Positions 46,998-56,862 of a DNA stretch of 64,000 bases are shown here, piece after piece (positions within the stretch are counted from its first letter, which is position 1; each line of letters starts with the position of its first letter). A program made the position numbers and the translations under genes. The notes beneath the pieces were generated by a model, which searched no databases, was not told the DNA's origin, and saw only the letters and a list, made by a program, of their open reading frames with translations. Origin of the DNA: Epinephelus fuscoguttatus (taxonomy: Eukaryota > Chordata > Actinopteri > Perciformes > Serranidae); NCBI RefSeq assembly GCF_011397635.1, contig NC_064771.1:15315379-15379378 (forward strand), written 5' to 3'.

Positions 46998-48136
46998 TCA
47001 TGTTGAGCCCGGACGCCCTCTGGTCTGCAGACTACTGAAGTGCGCCTCCCTCAGGACTCTGTTGATGTAGTCGTAAGAGACACTGCTGCCGTCACCATGG
47101 AAACCGTGCTGCAAGGAGCTATTGGAGTCTTCAGGCTTTGGGCTGAGGGAGTACTGGTTGATGCAGTTGTTCTGGCTGTGTATGCACGGCCTGGTGGTTG
47201 CCACTATTGCTCTCTCTGGACTGCTGATCCCATTACTGCTGTCGCTGCTGGAAGACTGCAAAACCAGAGAGGAGATAGGCTGTGAATTGTAGCCGCATGG
47301 ATGGACGCAGAAGCTGTAAATAAAACATCCTGAGCTTTTTCTGACAGTGGTGCATTGCATATGTGATGCGGAGTCAAATGTATTTATACACATGATGCCA
47401 GGCTGTTTGCTCTATCTATAAATCCCAATGTGCTTCACACTAGATAGAGAATAAATGACCTTGGCAGTTTCGTCCTGTCCCCAAAGAAGACTTTTATCAC
47501 AAACCTAAATCTGTGTGATGATCCAAAGGTGGATGTAATGATGAATTCAGTCTCACCTCTGAATCCAAATCTGACACAAACAGGCTGGGACCCCCTCCTG
47601 ACCTCTTGGCCTGAGGACTCAGCTGTTGGTCCTCCTCACTGTCACAGCTACGGTGTCGTTTCCTGCGTGAAGCAGAAATGGAAAGGAACAGAGAGTGTTG
47701 TGAGTGCAGGGGACAGTGGAGTGAACATAAAAGTGAAGAGTAAGAGTGTGACAGACACGATGCAGGCAGGGGGAGCGAGAGATGGGGCGGAGAATGAAAG
47801 ACTATCAAAAAGAGAGAACATGAAGAGGAACCAAAAATAGCACCTCACACTCAGGCAGTTACATGATCAGACATGTGGCACTCCCATTATGTGAACACAC
47901 TGATTAACATACCCTGGGGTCTATATAGAGATTTCACATAGTGTGGATATTATATTGGTCCTGCTTTAACAGATGTCTAGATTTTGGTTTTAGATTAATA
48001 TGTGTAGTATATGATCTAGTTAAGATGTGGCATTACAATAAAGTGATACAGTTATCTAATGTAAGGTTGTGTGTAATGATGAGGCTGTATTCATGACGAA
48101 GATGTGTTAAAATGGTTACCTGCTGTCAGTCAGCAT
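46998..48136 (-). CDS. vcf1: VCF1 (FAM104A), VCP nuclear cofactor
   Basis: Small nuclear protein; the mammalian homologue binds the AAA-ATPase VCP/p97 and promotes its nuclear import. Three exons on the minus strand: 48120-48136 (17 nt, six codons), 47557-47662 and 46998-47255, in phase, 126 residues. The start MLTDSRKRHR matches the human MLTESRKR start as I recall it. RKRHR and QAKR are basic nuclear-localisation-type clusters. A Ser/Asp-rich middle (SSSSDSSNGISSPERA) follows. The C-terminal helix YDYINRVLREAHFSSLQTRG is the VCP-binding segment. It is divergent from amz2 (shared promoter) and convergent with tepsin. The tiny first coding exon makes automated prediction easy to miss. It could equally be named for its FAM104B/VCF2 paralogue, but the start favours VCF1. 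Confidence 0.9.
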
Positions 48137-48499
48137 TTCTGCAGTCTTGACGGGTGTTATTTGGCAAAGAGAAAGGCTGACACTCCTTGTGAGCCGAACT
48201 GAGATATCTTCCTTCAAAGCTTTGGCGATGTCACAGCTCCACGACCATTTTGTAGAAACTCAGCACAGCAGGCTTCCTCTCATCTCATCACAAAGTCTAG
48301 GATGTGTGATAGTGAGCAATCTCCACACGGCTGAAGCACAGGTCGCCGTAGGAAAGCACAACCCTCAGCTGTGGGTTAGTTCAGACCTGTCACAGATCCA
48401 AGTCCAGTCCGCCCTGCCTGCCTGCCTACGCCTCGGTGGCGGAACAAACTGCTGCTGGGCGTCTGAAAGCTAACCGGCTAACTACCAGGTATTCTCGTT

Positions 48500-48970
48500 T
48501 ATATTCTCGTTTACGCAGTGAAGTCTCGAGGAGCTCCAGGCATGACAGCAAAAAAGGAGCAAGCTAGCCTGCTAGCTGCTAACGTTATATCAGCTGCCTG
48601 TCAAGCTAACTACTTCGGCTAACTACCGCTGCACTATGCTAACTCAAAGTTCTTCCGCTTTCGTATTCCGTCCGTCCACTTGCCGTTAATAGCGGTTAAC
48701 TGTTGCCTGTACTTGACAGCACTCCGACGCGAGAAACTCAATAACTAAAGTTTAAAATACATTAAATTCTAATGTTGTCCGAAGTGAGATAAGCGACACT
48801 CCAAGACTGTTAGGTGTGACATCGCAGCGAGGCTTGACTTCTTTGCTGGTCGTCAATGTTTCCAAAGTCAGAAGCTCCGCCCCTGTGTTTACCTGACGTC
48901 ATCGGGATCAGCGCAAGGCGGAAATGGCTTCCGGTGTCAACACGGTTGACTGCGTGTCTACGGTGGGGCA
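48500..48970. promoter_or_regulatory. bidirectional vcf1/amz2 promoter
   Basis: CpG-bearing region with a GC box (CTCCGCCCC, about 48875), a perfect CRE palindrome TGACGTCA (48894-48901) and ETS-type sites (CGGAAAT at 48919, TTCCGG at 48929), with no TATA. vcf1 lies to the left on the minus strand and amz2 to the right on the plus strand. The two start sites are inferred, not seen. Confidence 0.65.
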
Positions 48971-49368
48971 TTATATCCTTTATTTTCACGAATAAGTTAA
49001 TTAATTTGTCATAAAAGGATTATGATAGAGTCTCCAGGACATGCTTTTGTGCCGTTAAACGGAAGTGTAGGTTATATAATATTTTTATTAATGTGTGTAA
49101 AGATATAGCTTTTTCATTTCACACTAACACTTCCTTGTTGATTTTGTTTATCTGTTTTTTTTCTGCAGCTACCTCTGCTATTTCACATAGTCTCATTGTG
49201 TTGTATTTTACACACTTGCATACATTTCTGTCCAATATTCTGTGTGTATATTGTCTGATATTTTCTCTAACATATTACACATTTTCATAGAAATGGGCAT
49301 TGTTCAGATTTTCATTGTCACACCATTTTTGTCATATGCATCCACAGGTAGCCATAAGGGAGTGATAT

Positions 49369-49414
49369 TCTTTCAGGATTCACAGTAATTCACACAACCT
49401 CCACATCCTCACTG
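49369..49414 (+). pseudogene. duplicated amz2 exon 2 fragment, copy 1
   Basis: Matches the end of the real exon 2 (CACAACCTxCACATCCTCACT then GGTAAGT) in its last 35-45 bases. A TTCTTTCAG immediately precedes it and could act as an acceptor, so it could be spliced as an untranslated exon. It lies before the amz2 start codon. Confidence 0.7.
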
Positions 49415-49599
49415 GTAAGTCAGGGAGTCCATCAGTCTTTGCTAGACTTAATTGTGCTATATTTATTTGGGGGGTTTGGCCATGCCTATAGGTGGATTAC
49501 TGCACAGGCCCAAAGGGCACAGGTCCAAGGGCGTAAAGTGTCAGGGGACCCCCTGGTCTTTACCTGCAAAATGTCACTTATATTAACACGTAATGACGA

Positions 49600-49830
49600 G
49601 GAAGAGACTCAAAGTCACCACAAAAGAACTGCTAAGTGACACAAAACAACTGCACAAAAATGGCAAAACAACCATAAAGAGACACAAAACAACAAAAAAT
49701 GACACAAAAGTACCTCAAGGAGACAAAAAAATTACCCCAAAAAGACCCAAATGACTACAAAAAGACACAAAACAACCATAAGGAGACACAAAATTAATAC
49801 AAAGAGACTCAAAGGACTAAAAAACGACAA
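49600..49830 (+). repeat. ACAAA-rich minisatellite, array 1
   Basis: Degenerate tandem units built on GACACAAAACAACCACAAAG. Related arrays lie at 50190-50465, 52080-52250, 63160-63410 and 63690-63840. Confidence 0.85.
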
Positions 49831-50004
49831 CATTTTCATCCTATATTCTGTATATATATTGTCTGATGTTTTCTGTAACATACATTTTCCTTTGTTAGCA
49901 GGATCTTATTTAACTGCTACAACTGGGCATTGTCCAATTTTCATTGTCACATTATCACACCATTTTTGTCATATACATCCATAGGTAGCCATAATGGAGT
50001 GATA

Positions 50005-50055
50005 CTCTTTCAAGGTTAAATAACAGTAACTTGCACAACCTTCAGATCCTCACCG
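50005..50055 (+). pseudogene. duplicated amz2 exon 2 fragment, copy 2
   Basis: Contains GCACAACCTTCAGATCCTCA identical to the real exon at about 51901-51920, followed by CCGGTAAGTTAGA (real: CTCGTAAGTTAGA). The flanking intron also matches, so this is a DNA-level segmental duplication rather than a retrocopy. Confidence 0.8.
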
Positions 50056-50189
50056 GTAAGTTAGATAGTCCATCACTCCTAGCTAGATTTCATTGTGCTA
50101 CATTTATTGGGGGGGTTGGCCACACCAGGCATAGGTCCAGGGGCCCAAAGTGTCAGAGGGAACCCTGCAAAGTGTTACTTAAATTAACG

Positions 50190-50465
50190 TAATGTACAAC
50201 AGACTCACAATCACCACGAAAAGAATACGAAAAGATTCAAAAGGAGCTGCAAAGTGACACAAAATAACTACAAAATCTGGTAAAACAACCATGAAGAGAT
50301 ACAAAACAGCAACAAAGATACACAAAACAACCACAAGGAGACATAACATGACTACAAAGAGACACAAAACAACCAAAAAAATGACACAAAATTACCTCAA
50401 AGACACCCAAATGACCACAAAAGACACAAAACAACCAGAAGCAGACACAAAGAGACACAGATGGA
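50190..50465 (+). repeat. ACAAA-rich minisatellite, array 2
   Basis: Same degenerate unit as array 1, within the second 0.6-kb duplication unit. It yields low-complexity open frames that are not genes. Confidence 0.85.
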
Positions 50466-51124
50466 CTCTTATTTGGTTGCTACAAAGGTTCACATGACTG
50501 GGCATAGATCAAATTTTTATTGTCACACCAATTTTTCATAAGCATCCATAGAAAGTCTTAGGGTAGTGATACTCAATCTACAGTCTGCAAGCCAAATCTG
50601 GCCCACAATAGAGTGAGCACTGACCATTTTCTAATTGACAATGAGAAAAAAATGTTCACACTGGGAATATTTTTTGTACTTTGAGTGTTAATAAGGTGCC
50701 AGAGTGTTTAAAACAGTAGAATATAGATTAGATAATATTAGAATATAGCTTGTTTATCAATTAAAGTTGCAGGGGTGGATCCCCAGGACCCCCTGACAGA
50801 GATCTAGGCTAAGTCCTGAATGTCCTTAAATTCTAGAAACGCCCCTGTGTACAGCTGACCTGTGTGAGACTACACAGATAAGTGAGCACAGAAAATGCTG
50901 AAAAGTTAAAAACAGGGAATTCAGTCAATATATATATTGATAAACAAGATCAATATTTGTTCATTAACTGGCTCCTGGCCTGTCATTTTCAACAAGTGGC
51001 CCCTGGGTAAAGCAAGTTGAGTGTCCCTGTCAGAAAATGATCTCTATGTGACAGCAAAGCTATGTTGAACATTTCACCTTGACTTCATCAGTAACCATCT
51101 TGATCATGTATATCTTTCCTTCAG

Positions 51125-53733
51125 ATGAGGGTGATCCAACACTCAGTGGAGACACTGCAAACAGCTTTGGTCTCCAATCGTCAGGACTTGATTAAACACT
51201 ACAGCAAGTACACAGAGAAAGAAAGGCAGCTTCTGGAGGAAGCATTCCACCCAGGGCAGCCGGGTTCCCTTTTCCAACTCATCACAGTGCACTCTGACTC
51301 AGACTGGATCTCCGCTCACCCTGAGGAGCCGCAAGACTTTGAGGGCTTCTACAGAGACCCTTACCGCAAGGTCCCTAATGCAAGCTGCAATACTATTTAT
51401 ATTCAAACCATAGGTGAGTGTGCTTCTGTCTAGCACGGAGAGAGTCTCTGTATTCCTCAGTCCTTGTGAAGTGTGTGGGAGCGTGTGTGAAAATGTTTGC
51501 ACAGCACTAGCCACAATAAGATGTCCTTTTTTGCTATTTCTGAATGCCAGTACACAATCCATTCAAATAAACATGTGACTATAGTGCACTAAATGACCAA
51601 AACAGGACAAGACATGACAGAAACTACGTTTAAACAATGGTGTGGGCTATACAAATGGATGAGGCATGTACAGTATGCTGTACAGCAGGTTTCTGGACTC
51701 CTTACAGAGGTGGCTGCCTGGTATCAATTCTACACTATGTTTCTTGTAGGGTCCTTTGGGGAGGCAGGGCCCCAGACAGACCAGTATGTGGAGTGGCTCA
51801 GAGAGTACTGCCAGGCCTTCTTCTATGGGCTCTCTGTCAAGTTGCTGCCAGCGGTTACTGTGGCTGAAACAGGATGCTCTTTCAGGGTTAACAGTTACTC
51901 GCACAACCTTCAGATCCTCACTCGTAAGTTAGAGAGTACACCACTTTCACCTAGACTTCATTGTACAATATGTATTGGGGGAGGGGGGTTGGCCACACTC
52001 ATAGATGGATTACTGAACGAGCCTTCTGGGCACAGGCCCGGGAGCTCAAAGTGTAAGGGGACCCCTACACGTACTGACCAGGAGCAAATCACCACCAAAA
52101 GACTAAAGATGCAAAAAGATCTAAAATGTGAAACAAAACAACTACAAAATCTGGCAAAACAACCATAGCAAGACACGTAATGACACCAAAGAGACCCAAA
52201 ACCCCCCAAAAATATGCATAACAACTACAAAGACAAGCAAAACTACCCCAAAGTCTGTGTGTCTTGCTCCTGTGCAGGCAAGATGGTGGGGCCCTTTGTC
52301 TTACAAACTGCCCACAGCCACGCTCCATGTAGAAATGCAAGAGGATGAAGTGTAAAATGCAGTGATCTCCAACTGGACTATGCAAGACTTTACTTTGTTA
52401 TTAATGTTTTCTTGTGAAATTTAGGTGACCTGCTACGATTCCTGGGAAACAGGAAACCTGAAGATGCTTTCTGTATTGTTGGAATCACAATGATCGACCT
52501 CTACCCCAAAGACTCGTGGAACTTTGTCTTTGGACAGGCTTCTCTCAGCATGGGTGAGATTTTACCACAAAGACTTAACTTAATAATAATAATAATAATA
52601 ATGATAATAATACTCCTGTGATTCTAAAGAAACTGTTAATCTGTTAAAATAACCTGTTATGTCGAGGACAATGTCAAAGAAGAAAAAGACACTGCTTGAC
52701 AGTCAAAGTGTATCATACACCTATTCAAGAGAATCGGTAATGTGGTTGAGCTGCCACTAGATGGTGCTAAAGTAAAATACATACAGCTTTGTCATCGACA
52801 TCCTCACTGCTATGTCTCAACTGTGTTTGCAGGAATGGGTGTTTTCAGCTTTGCCAGGTATGACGACAACTTCTACAGCAGGAATTATGCTGGGATGCTG
52901 AAGAAGAAGCTTCAGCCAAAGCAGAGGGACTACTCTGTGTTTGACGGATATTACACTCCCCCAATCACTAGCACACTGCTGCTTCGATCCTGCAAGGTTA
53001 CTAACAAACACACTCAACCACTCACTCAATTTTGGTACTATGAACCTCTGAATCGTCCTGCCAAAGGTCGTCCACACATTCACTTTTATCAATACTGATG
53101 ATAAGTACTGCTAGTTGTTTTTTTGTTTTTGTTTTTTGTCAGAAAACTCTAATGTAAGATATGTCTTTCCAGACAATGACCCATGAGATCGGCCATATGT
53201 TTGGAATAAAGCATTGCCAGTGGTTGACCTGTGTCATGCAGGGCTCCAACCACCTGGAGGAGTCTGATCGAAGGCCGCTGGATTTCTGTCCCATCTGCCT
53301 TCGTAAGCTACAGAGCGCTATCGGCTTTAACATCACAGACCGGTACAAGGTAATACCAACATAAGTTCATATAAAACTTCATCATTTTAATTCCTTTTTT
53401 ACAGTATACACATACAAACAACATAGTGCTGCTCTGGTGTTAAAATGAGAACAACATGATTACGTCCTTGTTAAGACAGTACCATCATGACATACATTCC
53501 CAATGACAGGTTGAATTTTATTCATTTTTATTGCAGCTCTAGTAAGTATGCTAATGTTAATCTGTGATCAACAGGCCCTATTGCAGTGGATTGGTCAGAG
53601 TCAAATGTCCAGACCAGAGGAGGCCTCTGCCTGTCAGTCTGTGCTCCACTTCCCCAAACCCACTGAAGCTTTTCAGACATCCAGACTGTGGCTTTACAGG
53701 TGCCTGGACATACTAGGAAATAGTGCGGTATAG
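51125..53733 (+). CDS. amz2: AMZ2, archaemetzincin-2 zinc metalloprotease
   Basis: Archaemetzincin-family peptidase of the metzincin-like clan; its physiological substrates are poorly known. Exons: 51125-51413, 51750-51923, 52425-52553, 52833-52996, 53173-53349, 53575-53733, all in phase, 363 residues (human about 360). The catalytic motif is HEIGHMFGIKHC at residues 256-267: His256, His260 and His266 bind zinc and Glu257 is the base. A second zinc site is formed by C267, C272, C291 and C294 (CQWLTC..FCPIC), as the family requires. GITMIDLYP and NFVFGQASL are further family blocks. The ATG is the first codon of its exon, directly after TCCTTCAG, so at least one 5' untranslated exon must lie upstream. 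All catalytic residues are intact. Confidence 0.96.
52080..52250 (+). repeat. ACAAA-rich minisatellite, array 3 (amz2 intron 2)
   Basis: Same unit type as arrays 1 and 2, followed at about 52245-52330 by AAGTCTGTGTGTCTTGCTCC and GGTGGGGCCCTTTG, which recur at 63845-63900. These are therefore the right end of one repeat family. Confidence 0.8.
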
Positions 53734-54482
53734 TGCTCATCCAAAAATCTGTATAAGTTCAGGATATGCATGCAACAGCTCTTACCTCGATACCCTGCAA
53801 AAATATGTGCGGAACATTCTTGCTGCTGTTTGTTAAATAGAATCTTAGTTATGTTTATGGCTGTTGCGGACAATTTCAGAATGACTACATGGCTCACTAG
53901 AGACACTGTTAGGTGTATATTGAGTTGTATTGGTTTGACAATGTTAAAGGGCACTTGTGTTTCCAGGCAGAGTGAATCGCTGAGCTTAGATAATGTTTCT
54001 AAACTAAAGATGCAATGTGTACATAAAATATATTTTAATGTGAAAGTTTGTTACAAATACAAGAGCAGTTGAATAAGTTGCTTTAAGGTTGAACTTTACA
54101 AAAACAAAACCTTTACACTTTATTGAGTGGTTCAAATCACCGTGTTGCTTTATTGTGATTTAACACATTTTCATTACAAAAATAGATTAAATCTGACATC
54201 TCATATCACATAACACTGTATCAAATCAAATAAAACACTTTAACTCACATGATCTCCTGAGCTTTATGTTATTTCTATAACACTTGTTACAGAATTTGTG
54301 CAAATTATTATTTTGCTGCTACAGTTACATCAGTGTTTCTGGCACTTGTTAAGGTATCATCACCAGCAGGTAATTAGTTCATCAAGTATCAGTGTTGTAA
54401 TTTGCTTCTGGAATATCTGAAACTGTAGGTGTCCATTGCGGACATGTCCATATTTTCCAGGCACATCTCTCACGATTGTTCA
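53734..54482 (+). other. amz2 3' UTR and flank
   Basis: AT-rich, no ORF of note. AAATAAAAC at about 54228-54236 is a candidate polyadenylation signal. Nothing else recognised before the repeat cluster. Confidence 0.5.
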
Positions 54483-55079
54483 TTAAAGGACCAGCATGTA
54501 GGATTTAGTGGCATCTAGTGGTGAGGCTGCAGATCACAATCAACTGACAACACTTCCTTCACCTCTCCGTTTTTGTGTGGGAGACCCGAGACCCAACCTG
54601 GGTCCATGATTTGCTATGGTCAACAGGTCCGGGTCTGGTCCCATGCTATTACCACAGGTCCCAGGTCTGTTTATCATTGTGAGTAATACCCAAGTGGATC
54701 CAAGAAGACCACTAATTAGCACTGCTGACCAGAGAAACACCTAAGTGTGTGTAATGTGTGATGTTCAGGCTGACTTAGGATCAGATAACAATAGCTAAAA
54801 TGAGGTGAAAAAACCTTGAGCAGTAGCGCCAGCGAGTTGGAGGTGAACCGGAGGAAAGGTGGATAGTGAGCCCGACAATATTCAAATTGATGTTACATGA
54901 AAACCCCTTTTGTTTCTCTTGGTTGATGGAGACTTATGGCCTAAAGGAATATAAATGATTGAGGAATGGACACATTCATACTTTATGGCTTCTTCAAAGT
55001 TAGAGTCACCACTTTTTTCATCTCTCTTTGTTGCCATAAAATGGACTCAACGACTGAACTGTGGAGAATCTAACCAGGG

Positions 55080-55470
55080 GAAGCATGCCCATATATACTT
55101 AAAAGAAGGAGAGGACCTGACCCAATGGTGTCAGAACAACATACTCAATGTCAGCAAGACTAAGGAGCTTACAGCGGACTTTGGGAAGAAATTACACTCC
55201 CCTTAATATCAGTGGGTCCTCAGTGAAGAAAGAGCGGACAGCTTCAAGTACCGTTGTGTCCACATTACTGAAGGCCTGACTTGGACACAGCATACTGACT
55301 CGGTGAGAAAGGCAAGGCAGAGACTGTGTCACCATGGATGCTTGGGAAAATTCCAGGTATCCCCTCGAATACTGAGGAACTTCTGCTCCTGCAGCATTAA
55401 GAGCGTCCTGACGGGGAACATCACTGCTGCAAAGACTGGTTCATTCAGCTGAACACACTACAGGTGCTTC
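55080..55470 (+). mobile_element. non-LTR retrotransposon (LINE) fragment
   Basis: Encodes a decayed stretch resembling the end of a reverse-transcriptase domain: DLTQWCQNN..NVSKTKEL..DF, then across frames ADSFKY..V.ITEGLTW. It continues at about 55672-55835 after a SINE insertion. Family is probably L2/Rex-like. Broken, no function. Confidence 0.75.
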
Positions 55471-55509
55471 TCTATCCTGCTTAAAGGATGTTAACACCAG
55501 GCGCAGCAA

Positions 55510-55670
55510 AAGTTAAGAAAAGGAGGGGTGCACTAGTAGGTCACCAGGGACAGCGTGTACCGACCTGGGTTCAAGTATGTCCCAGGGTCTTGCTGCAAGT
55601 CCTCTCATTTTATATTTCTCTCTCTTTCACTGTCAATAAAGCATGAATAATGCCCAATAATATCTTAGGT
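55510..55670 (+). mobile_element. tRNA-derived SINE inserted in the LINE
   Basis: Has an A-box-like segment (about 55535) and a B box GGTTCAAGT (55568-55576). Its tail, CTGTCAATAAAGCATGAATAA, is like abundant teleost SINEs. It interrupts the LINE fragment. Confidence 0.65.
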
Positions 55671-55671
55671 A

Positions 55672-55835
55672 AGCCAGGAGAATTATTGCGGATCGCAGCC
55701 ACCCAGATAACCACCTTTGCTCCCTGCTGAGGTTGGGAAGAAGGTAATGGGCCCGGCACTAAAAGGCTCAGGAAGAGCTTCTACCGTCAGGCCACAAGGA
55801 TCCTAAATAAGGGTACTGCCCTAAAACTGCCCAAT
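55672..55835 (+). mobile_element. LINE fragment, continuation
   Basis: Contains the typical post-RT tail in degraded form (CAGATAACCACCTTTGCTCC, GGGAAGAAGGTAATGGG, TTCTACCGTCAGGCCACAAG). Confidence 0.65.
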
Positions 55836-56862
55836 CATACAAGCATATTCATTATTACAGTGTTTTTATGCACAAATTAAAGGAACTGTATCTTATGATT
55901 TCATAGGACAACTGAATTGATTATTTGACTGATATCAACAAAAGGTTAAGCGTGTTTGTGCGCTTGATCTTAGCAGCTTAAAACTATCGTAAACTGGTCA
56001 TTGGGAGGAATTACAACAACTCACATACAACAACAACAAAATAAGTGACAGTACAATAAAATTAAAATAGATATCTAAAACATTATTAAATATTACAAAC
56101 AGTAATATGGCTAGGAACAGTATGTTGTATCTAACATTAAGAACATTTTTAGTGGTAACAGCATTTTTTGGTAGCAATTTTTATTTAAGGGTTTGCGTAG
56201 TCTATAAAGTAAAACAGAGTCCAAGGTCTCTGTCCTCTCAGACATGCACCAGGTCAGGTCTGTAATATCTCGGTCAAAAACAAGGTAAAGGTAAATATAA
56301 TTGTAAAAATGATCAGGTCCAGTCAGTTCTGTCATTTGGATCTGTGAAGACCTTTAATAGAAAGAACCTATGGTGGCCTTCACTTCACCATGTTTGGCAT
56401 GTAGAAAACATAGCAGGGCTCATGGAGGAGGACCCACTCCCTACGTAGATACGAAGGGTTCTAAGCTAAAAAATGAAAACATGGGCAGAAATATTATACC
56501 CCATTTCTGCCAATAGATCTTCCTAAATCCTACACACTGGACCTTTAAAGCAAGACTACATCAAAACCATACTTACATTAATCTAATTTAAAAGTGTAAA
56601 CTTTATAAATTAGTATTGACTCTGAAAAAAACAGTGTGGTACATTAGGTATGTAAGGCACGATTGTTACATACATATTGTAGTGTAAAAGTTCTTCAGAT
56701 TGCTCTCAGAGCCCAGACCTACAACAGCAGATCATCAACACTTTTGTTCTTTCTCTTCACCATTTTCATGTCTCTTGAGCACTTGCCAGCTGTACTCTTT
56801 AGATACTATTTTACCTTCATATGGCTTGACCCTTTTATTACCCTTATCCTTATCTTATCGCC

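Larger units (their letters stand above)
49238..50580 (+). repeat. 0.6-kb tandem duplication upstream of amz2 start
   Basis: Two units (about 49238-49838 and 49840-50470) plus a partial third (about 50480-50580). Each begins with TATTCTGT..TATATTGTCTGAT or GGGCAT..TTTTCATTGTCAC, then CATCCA..GGTAGCCATAA. Next comes a copy of the 3' end of amz2 exon 2 with its GTAAGT donor, then intron sequence and an ACAAA minisatellite. The genuine exon copy is at 51883-51930. Confidence 0.8.
54483..56548. repeat. TTAA MITE split by nested insertions
   Basis: The left end (TTAAAGGACCAGCATGTAGG, then TTTAGTGGCATCTAGTGG) spans about 54483-54590. The right end spans about 56360-56548 (ACCCACTCCCTACGTAGATA, ending TACACACTGGACCTTTAA). 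Between them lie LINE and SINE pieces. It is the same family as 15285-15434, here broken open by about 1.8 kb. Confidence 0.7.

Noticed and set aside
49600-50465. Regularly spaced repeats suggestive of a CRISPR array
   Set aside because: Units are degenerate, contiguous and spacer-free, and the genome is a vertebrate. It is a minisatellite.
51593-52168. 191-residue open frame across amz2 exon 2
   Set aside because: Only 51750-51923 is coding. The flanks are intron and minisatellite, with clear splice sites at both borders.
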